A stretch of DNA of 64,000 nt from Acididesulfobacillus acetoxydans. Its GTDB lineage: Bacteria; Bacillota; Desulfitobacteriia; Desulfitobacteriales; Desulfitobacteriaceae. The stretch is from the NCBI RefSeq assembly GCF_900016645.1, contig NZ_CDGJ01000078.1; one strand, written 5' to 3'. Under the pieces are notes generated by a model, which saw only the letters and a list, made by a program, of their open reading frames with translations, made no database searches and was not told the origin of the DNA. Both the position numbers and the translations under genes were made by a program. Of this stretch, positions 41,081 to 49,910 are shown one piece after another; positions within the stretch are counted from its first letter, which is position 1; every line of letters starts with the position of its first letter.

Positions 41081-41935
41081 ATGGCACAGTTGCTGGATGG
41101 CAAAGCGGTTGCCAAAACGCTCAAAGAAGAAATTCGTCAGGAAATCGCCCAGTGGCGGGAAAAAGGGGTCCAACCGAAGCTCGCGGTGATTCTGGTGGGG
41201 GATGACCCGGCCTCCGTGGTCTATGCCAAGTCCAAACAGAAAGTCAGCGAGAGCTTGGGGATGGCTTTCGAACTTTTCACCTTGCCGGCGGATACGGCGG
41301 AGACGGAAGTTCTCACTCTGATCGAGCGTCTGAACGGGGACACGCAGACGCACGGCATCATGATCGAGCTGCCGCTGCCCAAACATATTGCCAAAGAGAG
41401 AATCATGGCGGCGGTGCTGCCGGAAAAGGATGTGGACGGGGTTCATCCCGTGAACAGGGGCTATATTCTCAGCGGGCAAAAAGGGCTGTTCCCGGCCACG
41501 CCCCAGAGTTGTATCGAGATCCTCCTGCGTTCGGGTGTGGAAATAGCCGGCAAGCACGTGGTCATCGTCGGCCGGGGAGAAACCGTAGGCAAGCCTTTGG
41601 TCTTTCTCATCCTTAAACACAATGCCACGGTGACGATTTGCCATTCCAAGACTCCGGATCTGAGTTACCACACCCGCCAGGCGGACATTTTAATTGCGGC
41701 GGTGGGCAGGGCTAAGCTCATTAAGAAGGATATGGTGAAGCCCGGAGCGGTTGTGGTCGATGCCGGGATCAATGAGATTCCGGGCGGAATCTGCGGAGAT
41801 GTGGATTTCGAAGCGGTTAAGGATGTGGCAGGGCTGATTTCCCCGGTTCCCGGCGGGGTAGGCTCTCTGACCACGGCCCTGATCATGCGCAATGTCTTGC
41901 AGGGTATTGCTTTGCAGAGGGGGAATCAGAAGTAA
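41081..41935 (+). CDS. folD: Methylene-THF dehydrogenase / methenyl-THF cyclohydrolase FolD
   Basis: A 284-residue bifunctional one-carbon enzyme. The catalytic Tyr/Lys are in ASVVYAKSKQK, the folate stretch is ELPLPKHI, and the NADP fold has VIVGRGETVGKP and the closing SPVPGGVGSLTTALIM. It acts next to the FchA-like cyclohydrolase, and nfnAB upstream could supply NADPH. ATG 41081 has GAAAGGGGAG upstream. The 290-base gap before it is GC-rich, without a recognised element. Confidence 0.95.
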   Translation: MAQLLDGKAVAKTLKEEIRQEIAQWREKGVQPKLAVILVGDDPASVVYAKSKQKVSESLGMAFELFTLPADTAETEVLTLIERLNGDTQTHGIMIELPLPKHIAKERIMAAVLPEKDVDGVHPVNRGYILSGQKGLFPATPQSCIEILLRSGVEIAGKHVVIVGRGETVGKPLVFLILKHNATVTICHSKTPDLSYHTRQADILIAAVGRAKLIKKDMVKPGAVVVDAGINEIPGGICGDVDFEAVKDVAGLISPVPGGVGSLTTALIMRNVLQGIALQRGNQK

Positions 41936-42570
41936 TGGCCGGAAAAGAACTGTGGCAGTGGACCACGGAAAAGCTCCTGACCGAGGCGGCGAGTTCCGCG
42001 CCTACGCCAGGGGGCGGAAGTGTCTCCGCTTTTGTCGGGGCCCTGGCGGCCTCGATGGTCTCAATGGTTGCCAATCTGACCCTCGGTAAAGAGAAGTACA
42101 AGGAAGTTGAACCTCAGGTCCAAGGGATTTTGGCAGAGGCCGAGGCGGCTCTCAGCGGCTTGAAAAACGGTTTAAGCCAGGATATTGACGAATTCTCCAA
42201 TTTCATGGCCGTCCTCAAGCTGCCTAAGAACAGCGAGGAAGAAAAAGCAGCCCGGGCGCAAAAAATGCAGGGGGCTCTGGTTTCCGCAACCGACACGCCC
42301 TTGGGTATTGCCGAAAACTGTTTCCAAGTCTTAAAACTCGCTCAGGCCTTGGCTCCCATCGGCAACAAAGGGGCGATCAGCGACGTCGGGGTGGCGGCCT
42401 ATCTGGCGGAGAGCGCCCTGAAGGCCGCCATGTTCAGTGTCGACATCAATTTACCCCAGATTAAAGACGGGGACTACCAGGCCAAAGTTAAGGCGGAGCG
42501 CGCCCGTCTGTTCGGGGAGGCCGCTAAGATCTGCGCCGCCACCGTGGCGGTTGTGGAAAGCAGACTTTAG
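41935..42570 (+). CDS. fchA: Cyclodeaminase/cyclohydrolase family protein (FchA)
   Basis: A 211-residue helical protein of the formiminotransferase-cyclodeaminase C-terminal family. SAPTPGGGSVSAFVGALAAS is the folate-binding signature and NKGAISDVGVAAYLAESAL lies in the second half. In acetogenic Clostridia FchA hydrolyses methenyl-tetrahydrofolate. The ATG overlaps the folD stop (TAATG), so the two are coupled. Confidence 0.9.
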   Translation: MAGKELWQWTTEKLLTEAASSAPTPGGGSVSAFVGALAASMVSMVANLTLGKEKYKEVEPQVQGILAEAEAALSGLKNGLSQDIDEFSNFMAVLKLPKNSEEEKAARAQKMQGALVSATDTPLGIAENCFQVLKLAQALAPIGNKGAISDVGVAAYLAESALKAAMFSVDINLPQIKDGDYQAKVKAERARLFGEAAKICAATVAVVESRL

Positions 42571-42866
42571 GTGTCACGATTGGGGTTGCGCGCCTGAGCC
42601 GGCACCCTGCTGCGGTCTGGCCGGACCCCTGACGTGTTTTGCCGGCTAAAGTTGAGGTACGACTGCCGCAATCGAGGGTGTGGTAACCCATTGTGATAGG
42701 ATTTCCTGTACGTAACCTGTTTGTGATCTTGTTTCTCTGTTGGTAACCCGTTTCGCTTTCTCCCGCTGTTGCGATAGGAGAAGGGGGACGGGCTGTTTTT
42801 TAGGGAGCGTTTTCTGGGGTGGTCTGGTCAGGCGCATTTGACGTTGGTTCGCACCGCGCGGCAAAA

Positions 42867-43051
42867 ATGATTGACGCCTTTGGGAAAACCGGGTACAAAG
42901 CAATTAGGCAGAGGGGAAGCCACGTTAGGCTTTAACACCCAATCAAAAGTGCTGTTACGGTTCCTTTGCACAAAAACTTGGACCGGGGTTAACACTTGAA
43001 ATTCTGCAAGATGCTGGATTAACACAGGAAGAGTTCAAGAAACTCCGGTAA
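42867..43051 (+). pseudogene. hicA mRNA interferase toxin remnant
   Basis: Three frames in sequence spell a HicA toxin: FGKTGYKAIRQRGSHVRL, then after a shift HPIKSAVTVPLHKNLDRG, then after another LTLEILQDAGLTQEEFKKLR and a stop. The RQRGSH motif contains the catalytic histidine of HicA. Two frameshifts make it inactive, and no HicB antitoxin is recognisable downstream. The preceding 300 bases after fchA hold no gene I can identify. Confidence 0.8.
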
Positions 43052-43062
43052 CTCTCTGCAGA

Positions 43063-43093
43063 GCAAAAAAGCGTGTTTACCGCGCCTTTTTGC
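43063..43093. terminator. Bidirectional terminator after the amidase gene
   Basis: GCAAAAAAGCG pairs with CGCCTTTTTGC around a nine-base loop, giving T-runs on both strands. It ends the minus-strand amidase transcript 60 bases after its stop. Confidence 0.7.
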
Positions 43094-43150
43094 GTTTCCC
43101 GGAATTCCCCAGCATAACCACGATAACACGATAATCTGAGACGCACTGCC

Positions 43151-45385
43151 TCAGTCTGAGGGTAGGGGATTCTTAAAATAATTATAGATGCCATGGAAAA
43201 TGCCGGCGGCGACATTTTGGCGAAAGATGGGGTTTTGCAGCCTTGCTTCTTCATAGGGATTGGAAATGAAGGCCACCTCAAGTAAAACGGCGGGCATGGT
43301 CGTATGTTTGATGACGTAAAAGGCTTCGTCATTGATTCCCCGGTCCTTGGTGTGAATCGTATTGACCACGGCCGTCTGGATGCAATGGGCCAGTTGCAGG
43401 CTTTCATTTTGCTTGGGATTGTCAGAGGAAAAATAGGTTGCCGTGCCCTGGACATCCGGGTTGGTGAAAGAATTATTGTGGATGCTGATAAACAGGTCGG
43501 CGTGACTCTGGTTCGCTATATCCACGCGGGCCTGGAGATCGGCCATGACGGAATATGGCGTTGCCGGTGACACGTCGCTGTCGCGGGTCAAAACGACCTT
43601 GGCCCCCGCTTTCTTTAAGATAGTGTTCAAGGCCAGGGCTATAGCCAGGGTATTGTCTTTTTCATAAGTATGGTTCGGTCCGACTGCTCCGGCGTCCGGT
43701 CCCCCGTGTCCGGGGTCCACGACGATGGTTTTGCCTGACAGGGCCTGAGCCGGAATGCCCTGAAAAGGATCAACCGGAATTTCTTTGGAGGGGTCATAGG
43801 GGGTGACGACAGGCGGAGTAACGACAGGTGGGGTAACGACAGGCGAGGTAACGACAGGTGGGGTGACGGGCGCGCCGGGATCAGCCGGGGGAGTGCCGCC
43901 GGCTGCGGGAGGGGACGGTGGTGTGATCTGCGGGGGGGAGGCTTGGAGATTTTCGGGATAGGCGGAAGAAGCTTTCCCTTCGATAATGTTTTGCGCGTGA
44001 AGGCTGATGGCGCCGGGTCCCCCCAGAATATAGACGGTGCCGTTCGGAGACAAATCAATACCTGGGGCCGAGTTGATTTTGTTTGCTGTGCCGGAGGCGG
44101 AAGGCTCAGTGCCCGGTTGAGCCGGGGTGGAGTCAGAGGAGCTTGAACCGGCGAGGGTTACATAACTCGAGAAGATCCAGCCTGTGCTGCCTTGATACGC
44201 TGTTTCGTACCATTGGCCCTGCCGGGCGGAGAGACCGACGACGGTGCCTTGGGGAATGACTCCCAGAATTTTGCCGGTCGTCGACGGGGCATTGCGCAGG
44301 TTCAGGCCCGCCGCCGCGTTGATCGTCCCTTGCAGGGCCGCGTTGCCGCCTGAATCCGGGTTTGAGGTGTTTCCGGAGGGGTTATGCGGGGTCTGCCCGG
44401 AGGTGTCCCCGGAAGTATTCCCCGAAGCATTTCCGGAGGTATTCGCGGAGGGATTTCCCGAAGAGTCTGCCGCGGAGGCGGGGGGCGCGACTTTCATATG
44501 GGCCCGCAGGAGGCGATAGACCGCCGGAGGAATGTCGTTGCTTTCTGTCAGCAAGAGGGGAGCTTTCAGTTTTGCGGCCAGAACGGTGCCGGCTATGGCG
44601 TCCGGGAAGGTGAGGCCTGAAGCCAAGAATAGATCATTGGACTGAACGGCGCTTTGCATATACGTAACGACTTGGGCATTGGTGTCATAACGGTCCTGAC
44701 CGCCCAAACGGGTTTCCACCCTGAAATTGTATTTGGCTAACTCCGCTGAGGGAATAGCCCCCTCACCGCCGATCACCAGCAAATGTTGAGGGTGGACCTG
44801 GGCATAATACTTCACGACCGAGGCCGGAAAGGTCTTGGAGGTCAGAACAATGGGAATTTGCTTGATTCCGGCGAAACTGGCCGCGGACAGGGCGTCGGGG
44901 AAATTATCTCCGTTGGCCAGAATAAGGGAATCACCGGGCAGACGTTGGGCGAGAAGGATGGAGGTTTCATAACGGTCAGCGCCACCGATGCGCTCCCACT
45001 TCAAAGAGAGGCGGCTGAGTTCCTGTTCGATCGTAGGCTGCAGACAACCGCTGCCTCCCAGGAGGATGACTTTTTGAGGCTTCAGTCGCTGCAGTTCCGC
45101 CACTACCCTTGGGTCCAGGGCGCTGCCCGCGGTGAGAAGAATGGGAGCATTTAAACTCACCGCATAAGGAGTGGCGGCAATGGAGTCCGCATAGTCCGAT
45201 TCCTCGCACAAAATGACCGTTTGGGCCGAAGTCCAGCCTTCTTGCGCGATTTTGAGGGCCGTTCCGATTCGGTCGTGCCCGGCCAGGCGCTGAGTCGAGA
45301 AAGCCAAAGGACTGGCTTGGGCGCTCAGCGGATGCCCCCAAAACAGAGCAAATAATATGACGGCAAAGAGGATAACTTTTTTCAA
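43151..45385 (-). CDS. Cell-surface N-acetylmuramoyl-L-alanine amidase with cell-wall-binding repeats and SH3 domain
   Basis: A protein of about 744 residues. A signal peptide (MKKVILFAVILFALFWG by the TTG start) is followed by three cell wall binding type 2 repeats (AGHDRIGTALKIA, GGADRYETSILLA, GGQDRYDTNAQVV). A Ser/Gly/Asn linker and a bacterial SH3 domain (INAAAGLNLRNAPSTTGKIL) come next, then the last strand of the third repeat (GTVYILGGPGAISLHAQNII). A proline linker precedes a zinc Amidase_3 domain (VVDPGHGGPDAGAVG, ISIHNNSF, VLLEVAFISNP). It cleaves peptidoglycan outside the membrane. The in-frame ATG 45415 lies inside a repeat element, so I prefer TTG 45385. Confidence 0.9.
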   Translation of the reverse strand: MKKVILFAVILFALFWGHPLSAQASPLAFSTQRLAGHDRIGTALKIAQEGWTSAQTVILCEESDYADSIAATPYAVSLNAPILLTAGSALDPRVVAELQRLKPQKVILLGGSGCLQPTIEQELSRLSLKWERIGGADRYETSILLAQRLPGDSLILANGDNFPDALSAASFAGIKQIPIVLTSKTFPASVVKYYAQVHPQHLLVIGGEGAIPSAELAKYNFRVETRLGGQDRYDTNAQVVTYMQSAVQSNDLFLASGLTFPDAIAGTVLAAKLKAPLLLTESNDIPPAVYRLLRAHMKVAPPASAADSSGNPSANTSGNASGNTSGDTSGQTPHNPSGNTSNPDSGGNAALQGTINAAAGLNLRNAPSTTGKILGVIPQGTVVGLSARQGQWYETAYQGSTGWIFSSYVTLAGSSSSDSTPAQPGTEPSASGTANKINSAPGIDLSPNGTVYILGGPGAISLHAQNIIEGKASSAYPENLQASPPQITPPSPPAAGGTPPADPGAPVTPPVVTSPVVTPPVVTPPVVTPYDPSKEIPVDPFQGIPAQALSGKTIVVDPGHGGPDAGAVGPNHTYEKDNTLAIALALNTILKKAGAKVVLTRDSDVSPATPYSVMADLQARVDIANQSHADLFISIHNNSFTNPDVQGTATYFSSDNPKQNESLQLAHCIQTAVVNTIHTKDRGINDEAFYVIKHTTMPAVLLEVAFISNPYEEARLQNPIFRQNVAAGIFHGIYNYFKNPLPSD

Positions 45386-45413
45386 ACCTCTATCCCTCTC
45401 TTTCTCTCTCCTC

Positions 45414-45453
45414 ATCCAACCGTGAGACTCCCACCTCTACAAGTGAGAGTGGG
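45414..45453 (-). repeat. Dispersed hairpin element, copy c
   Basis: Read on the minus strand, CCACTCTCACTTGTAGAGG leads into TGGGAGTCTCACGGTTGGAT. The last 20 bases match copy e exactly. It sits in the divergent promoter region of the amidase gene, where it supplies a spurious ATG. Confidence 0.75.
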
Positions 45454-45554
45454 TCGCGGGGAAATTCGCGGCCGAATTGGCAAATTTTATCCTAATTTGT
45501 GTCGATTATATCACAAATCTCTAGAACTTTTGCCGGCGTAAAGAAAAAAGTCTG

Positions 45555-46019
45555 TTGATGATGCGGGTGCCTGTCAGACCTCTCAGCTATGTCAAACTTC
45601 GATCTTGCGAAACTTCGGGAGACGGTTTATTCAGACTGCTGCGGCGGTTCCATGATGTGGGGCGGGAAAGCGAGGGGTATAGGGAAAGCCGGGAATCTCT
45701 CCGGCCGTTAAGAGAAAGGACATCCCGCTTTCCCCGGAAGTTTGGCCTGTTTGCCGGAAGAAACAGGGCTGAGACCATAAGACATTATTATGAACGCTTT
45801 CTGAGCTTGTCCCTCAAGAGAAACATCAGCCTTTTACACTCAGACACGACTTCTGAGATTGAGAAAAAGGGCGAGGAGCATTTTGACAAAGGTGTTCTGA
45901 AGGATATGCGCGCGATCTACATTCGGGTCCGATACGGAGAGGAAGCTTGCGGGGAAGACAGGGTCCGCGAGTTTGCCGGCCTGCTGAAGCGGCTCGCTCA
46001 AGGTTCGAGAGCCAAATAG
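45555..46019 (+). CDS. DUF4129-like C-terminal domain protein, probably truncated
   Basis: A 154-codon frame. The last 80 residues (ETIRHYYERFLSLSLKRNIS, then SDTTSEIEKKGE and MRAIYIRVRYGEE) resemble the C-terminal helical domain called DUF4129, which normally follows several membrane segments or a transglutaminase. No membrane segment precedes it here, and the first 70 residues are Arg-rich with no clear ribosome site, so this is likely a 5'-truncated gene. Function unknown. Confidence 0.4.
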   Translation: MMMRVPVRPLSYVKLRSCETSGDGLFRLLRRFHDVGRESEGYRESRESLRPLRERTSRFPRKFGLFAGRNRAETIRHYYERFLSLSLKRNISLLHSDTTSEIEKKGEEHFDKGVLKDMRAIYIRVRYGEEACGEDRVREFAGLLKRLAQGSRAK

Positions 46020-46027
46020 AGAAAGTA

Positions 46028-46192
46028 TTAATATATCCAAGGTATCAATGCTGAGGTATTTTTCATGTATTGCTCATACTCTAAACCAAATTCTTGACGA
46101 AGGAAAATCTCCTCCTGCCTTATTTTACGGACATAAGCAATTATCACAATAATTATGGCAAGCAAAGCTGATAAGCTGCCTTTTCGGATTTG
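46028..46192 (-). pseudogene. Isoprenylcysteine carboxyl methyltransferase family, C-terminal remnant
   Basis: On the minus strand a 53-codon open stretch reads SALLAIIIVIIAYVRKIRQE, then EIFLRQEFGLEYEQYMKNTS and ALIPWIY before TAA. A last membrane segment followed by R-x-EE..L...FG..Y..Y......IP is the hallmark of ICMT-like methyltransferases. Stops immediately upstream show the rest is gone. Confidence 0.7.
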
Positions 46193-46367
46193 TCAACATC
46201 ATAGGGAAACGTCAGTAGGATTGGCATCTATCGAGTGATTTGGGCTTCCAGAACGGAGGTCGAAATGTACGGGACGAAACCCTGACGCATTGAGTTGGCT
46301 AAAGTAGTGTGGTAAAATGTGGGTCAGCAGCCTCAACAACATGAAGTGTCGCTGGGGGAGGTTCACT

Positions 46368-46521
46368 GGGAAAGGAATTAGAGGGGCATGGATCTGTTCC
46401 CATTGAGCATCAGAGAGATTTTACGGCATTACTCATCGATTTTTATGAAAGTAATAAGGATGAAGTGATTAAACGTTTTCTTTACGATAAATGTATTGAT
46501 GGCATAGCCTTTGAAAAATGA
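46368..46521 (+). pseudogene. Orphan C-terminal coding fragment, family not established
   Basis: An AT-rich open stretch reads GHGSVPIEHQRDFTALLIDF, then YESNKDEVIKRFLYDKCIDG and a short end at TGA 46519. It has no start codon with a ribosome site. It may derive from a Fic-like or related protein, but I cannot confirm that. Its base composition differs from the GC-rich neighbours, as expected for imported DNA. Confidence 0.35.
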
Positions 46522-46602
46522 ATTCGATTCAATCGATTCACCGCTTCGGGAGTTGAAATTCACCACCTCTTACCTTATTATAAACGGGTGAGAGGTGAAA
46601 AT

Positions 46603-47823
46603 ATGCCGAAAATCTGGTCAGTGAGTGAGTTAACGGCGGAAATAGGGCGGGCGCTGTCGGAACGTGCCGAATTTCGCAATTGCTGGGTGAGCGGGGAAAT
46701 CTCCAATTATAAGAACCACCGGCCGTCGGGACATTGGTATTTTACCCTAAAAGACGAAGACTCCAGCCTGCGGGCCGTGATGTTTCGCAGCCGGGCCGAA
46801 CGGGTGCGCTTCGAGCCGCGCAGCGGCCTGCAAGTGGTTGTGCGGGGAGACCTGAGACTCTATGATCGGGACGGCAATATCCAGCTCTATGTTTCGGATA
46901 TGCAGCCCAGCGGAATAGGGGAACTGTATCTGGCTTTTGAGCAATTGAAGGAACGTCTGGGGCGTGAGGGCCTTTTTGACCCCGCGCGCAAGAAGGCGGT
47001 GCCCCTTTTGCCGCGCCGCCTGGGGATCGTGACCAGCCCTTCCGGAGCGGCGCTCAGGGATATTCTCAATATCGGGCGCCGGCGCCATCCTAAAATGTCC
47101 TGGCTTCTGGCCCCGGCCGCGGTTCAGGGTGAAACGGCTCCGCGCGAAGTGGCTCTGGCGATCGAGCGCCTGAACCGCTATGGCGGGCTGGACGTTATTA
47201 TTGTCGGCCGGGGCGGAGGTTCACTGGAGGAGCTTTGGGCCTTCAATTCGGAAGAGGTGGCGAGGGCGATTGCCGCTTCTCGCATCCCGGTCATTTCGGC
47301 GGTGGGGCACGAAACGGATGTGACGATTGCCGATTATGCGGCGGATCTACGGGCTCCCACACCATCTGCCGCGGCCGAGCTGGCGGTACCCCTGCTGGCC
47401 GACCTAAAGAATCGAATCGGCTCTGCACTTGCGGCTTTGCTGAAGAACATGAAAGCACAATTGGCCTGGAAACGCCGGGAACTGGAGTATTTTGCCCTAA
47501 AAGCACCCCTGAAGGATCCCTTTTGGCGCAGCGAAAGGAGCCGGCAAGAACTGGATACCCTTTTCGAAGCCCTGTCTGAGAACATGGCTAGATTTATTAC
47601 GGATAAAAATGGTATACTACAAATATTGGGGACAAGGTTGGATTTATTGAGCCCTTTGGCTATATTAAACAGGGGGTATTCCCTGACTTACGGAGAAGAT
47701 GGCAGGCTCGTACGCTCGGCCGAGGAGGTAGACTGCGAAGACGTACTCCGAGTTCGCCTGGCGTCCGGTTCCTTACAATGCCGGGTCTTGACGAAAGACA
47801 TCGGGGGCACCTCGGTGTCGTAG
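46603..47823 (+). CDS. xseA: Exodeoxyribonuclease VII large subunit
   Basis: A 406-residue subunit of the single-strand exonuclease VII. The N-terminal OB fold contains NCWVSGEISNYKNHRPSGHW, the catalytic core has RLGIVTSPSGAALRDI and DVIIVGRGGGSLEELWAFN, and the core ends AVGHETDVTIADYAADLRAP. A coiled-coil region follows. ATG 46603 lies five bases after GAGAGGTGA; the GTG at 46588 overlaps that site. Confidence 0.95.
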   Translation: MPKIWSVSELTAEIGRALSERAEFRNCWVSGEISNYKNHRPSGHWYFTLKDEDSSLRAVMFRSRAERVRFEPRSGLQVVVRGDLRLYDRDGNIQLYVSDMQPSGIGELYLAFEQLKERLGREGLFDPARKKAVPLLPRRLGIVTSPSGAALRDILNIGRRRHPKMSWLLAPAAVQGETAPREVALAIERLNRYGGLDVIIVGRGGGSLEELWAFNSEEVARAIAASRIPVISAVGHETDVTIADYAADLRAPTPSAAAELAVPLLADLKNRIGSALAALLKNMKAQLAWKRRELEYFALKAPLKDPFWRSERSRQELDTLFEALSENMARFITDKNGILQILGTRLDLLSPLAILNRGYSLTYGEDGRLVRSAEEVDCEDVLRVRLASGSLQCRVLTKDIGGTSVS

Positions 47824-47999
47824 CGGACGGCAACAGCGAGCGTATTGCCTGCCGCCAACTGTCAAAGAGTACTTAAGCGGTGCGGTGAGGGATTCATGTA
47901 CGGCCGGGCCGCTTGTTGACCCAAACGGCCGGGACCTTATGGGAGTTTGTTCGGAGCAGGCGGGCGGGCTGAAGTCAGCAGAATAAGGAGTAGGGGTTA

Positions 48000-48317
48000 A
48001 TGACGGAAGACGGGCTGTGGGCGGAAACTACAGGAGAACCGGAGGAAAGAGTTAAAGAGAAGCCCGGAACACATCAGGCCGGGGAAGGGCCGGAACTCAG
48101 CTTCGAAGCCGGGGTCGAAAACCTGGAGAGGGTCGTGAAAGCCTTGGAACAGCGGGAGGTCCCTTTAGAGACCGCCTTGGCCTTATTTAAAGAGGGCGTG
48201 GGGCTTGTCCGGCATTGTTCGCGTTTGCTCGATCAGGCCGAACAGGAGATGCGAATCCTGGTGGAAGAGGATGGGAAATTACAAATCAAGACAGTCAATT
48301 TCCCGTCGGAAGGATGA
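48000..48317 (+). CDS. xseB: Exodeoxyribonuclease VII small subunit
   Basis: A 105-residue helical protein. The conserved part begins at about residue 34 with LSFEAGVENLERVVKALEQR and continues VPLETALALFKEGVGLVRHC. The 33-residue charged N-terminal extension is longer than usual. ATG 48000 follows AAGGAGTAGGGG. It is 176 bases behind xseA and its stop overlaps the next coding region. Confidence 0.9.
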   Translation: MTEDGLWAETTGEPEERVKEKPGTHQAGEGPELSFEAGVENLERVVKALEQREVPLETALALFKEGVGLVRHCSRLLDQAEQEMRILVEEDGKLQIKTVNFPSEG

Positions 48318-48325
48318 GGGCGCAA

Positions 48326-49192
48326 GTGTTCAAAGAGGAATTGCAGAGATATGCGACTTTAATTGAGGATTTTCTCAACACTTTGCCCTGGCAAAAGAAT
48401 GTACTCGCAGAGAGTATGCGGTATTCGCTTGCCGGAGGCGGAAAACGCATCCGGCCGGTTCTGGCCCTGGCTGCGGCCGAAATGAACGGGGGAGACCCCA
48501 AAAAGGTTTTACCCTCAGCCGCCGCGCTTGAACTCATTCACACTTATTCTTTAATTCATGACGATTTGCCGGCGATGGATGATGATGACTACAGGCGCGG
48601 ACGCCTGAGCAATCATAAGGTTTTTGGTGAGGGCACTGCCATCTTGGCCGGGGACGCCCTTCTGACTTATGCCTTTGAGCTGCTGTCTCTGCCGGCGGAC
48701 GTCGCCCCTGAACTGCAGGTTCGCGTGCTGCGTGAAGTAGCGGAGGCAGCCGGTCCGCGGGGCATGGTCTATGGGCAGGTACTTGACCTGGAAGGGGAAG
48801 GGACGAGCCTCTCCTTGGCGGAGATCGAACGCATTCACAGGCACAAAACAGGGGCTATGCTCATGGTTTCGGCCCGTTTGGGCGGGATTCTGGCGGGCTC
48901 GGACGAATTGCGCCTGGCGGCTTTAACTGAGTATGCCGGGGCCCTGGGGTTGGCTTTTCAGATTAAAGATGACATTTTGGATGTGGAGGGAGAGAGTGAG
49001 ATCTTAGGCAAACCGGTCGGCAGCGATCAGAAAAGAGGCAAGGCTACCTATCCCTCGCTCTTGGGTTTAGCCGGGGCCAGAGCACACCTCCAAAGCCAGG
49101 TGGACCAAGCGAAGGCGTCTCTCCGCTTATTCGGACAACGTGGGGAGTTTTTGCGGGACCTGGCCGATTTTATTGCAGAACGCAGGCGCTAA
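48326..49192 (+). CDS. ispA: Polyprenyl (farnesyl) diphosphate synthase
   Basis: A 288-residue prenyl chain elongation enzyme. First Asp-rich motif: LIHDDLPAMDDDDYRRG; second: FQIKDDILDVEG; GGGKRIRPVL is the isopentenyl diphosphate site. Short-chain type by the residues before the first motif (HTYSLIHDD). I use GTG 48326 (MFKEELQRYATL); ATG 48314 touches the ribosome site and overlaps the xseB stop. Products feed quinone and cell-wall lipid carriers, together with Dxs downstream. Confidence 0.92.
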   Translation: MFKEELQRYATLIEDFLNTLPWQKNVLAESMRYSLAGGGKRIRPVLALAAAEMNGGDPKKVLPSAAALELIHTYSLIHDDLPAMDDDDYRRGRLSNHKVFGEGTAILAGDALLTYAFELLSLPADVAPELQVRVLREVAEAAGPRGMVYGQVLDLEGEGTSLSLAEIERIHRHKTGAMLMVSARLGGILAGSDELRLAALTEYAGALGLAFQIKDDILDVEGESEILGKPVGSDQKRGKATYPSLLGLAGARAHLQSQVDQAKASLRLFGQRGEFLRDLADFIAERRR

Positions 49193-49208
49193 GGAGTGGA
49201 TAAACACT

Positions 49209-49643
49209 ATGTTTCCAGGAATCTTCACGAATACGATTTTGTTTTCCGCTTTGTTGGCCTGGTTTGCGGCCCAGGTGCTGAAGGTTTTCCTTCATCTGTT
49301 TTTGCACGGAAAGTTGGATTTGCAATTACTCTTTAGTTCCGGCGGCTTCCCCAGTTCGCATTCCGCGACGGTGACCGCCTTGGCTTTCGGAATCGGTAAA
49401 TACTACGGTTGGAATTCCCCCATTTTTGCCGTGGCGGCGGTTTTTGCCATGATCGTCATGTATGATGCGGCCGGGGTGAGAAGGGCGGCGGGAAAGCAAG
49501 CCGAGGTGATCAACCAGTTGGTCGAACGCCTGTATCAAGGTTCGGATCCTTCTCAGGAGAGGCTGAGAGAACTTATCGGCCACTCTCCTTTAGAAGTCTT
49601 CGGGGGTGCTTTGGTGGGGGTCATCATAGGAACCATCGTCTGA
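49209..49643 (+). CDS. Divergent PAP2 (DUF212) family membrane protein
   Basis: A 144-residue protein with about four hydrophobic segments. The phosphatase-like core motif is FSSGGFPSSHSATVTALAFG, and YDAAGVRRAAGKQAEVIN is the second conserved stretch. The family is related to acid phosphatase/vanadium peroxidase folds; its substrate is unknown, with a polyprenyl phosphate possible given ispA next door. ATG 49209 lies nine bases after AAGGAGTGG. Confidence 0.85.
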   Translation: MFPGIFTNTILFSALLAWFAAQVLKVFLHLFLHGKLDLQLLFSSGGFPSSHSATVTALAFGIGKYYGWNSPIFAVAAVFAMIVMYDAAGVRRAAGKQAEVINQLVERLYQGSDPSQERLRELIGHSPLEVFGGALVGVIIGTIV

Positions 49644-49703
49644 GCCAAGGATAAGGCTTCAGTGAACTCGTTTGGCTTAAGTTGAACAGCACGATAGTGT
49701 CCT

Positions 49704-49910
49704 GTGGACACTATCGCCGAACCGCAAGCTTTCTAAGGAACGCTTGTGCGCTGAGGATGACTTCGGTGACCAAATTGTTTAGTGGACACTTTCGCCGAAA
49801 GCGCTCAGCCTTTGACGAACGCTATCGCGCTGAAGGCTGGAGTCAACCTTCAGCGAAGCAGAGTGCAGGGAACCGCTCCTGCTTGTAAAAGTGGGAGTCT
49901 CACTACTGGA
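49704..49910 (+). repeat. Dispersed structured element, copy d, with duplicated module
   Basis: Two related modules of 67-68 bases (49704-49771 and 49782-49848) both begin GTGGACACT(A/T)TCGCCGAA and contain GAACGCT...GCGCTGA. The second forms a CAGCCTT/AAGGCTG stem. They are followed by AGCGAAGCAGAGTGCAGGGA, a hairpin ending AAGTGGGAGTCTCAC, and TGGAT, as in copy b. No protein frame is present. The remaining bases to 50107 hold no recognised gene. Confidence 0.75.

Noticed and set aside
45386..45415. ATG 45415 as start of the amidase gene
   Set aside because: The codon is part of the repeat tail GGTTGGAT; TTG 45385 gives a classic signal peptide with AGAGAGGG upstream.
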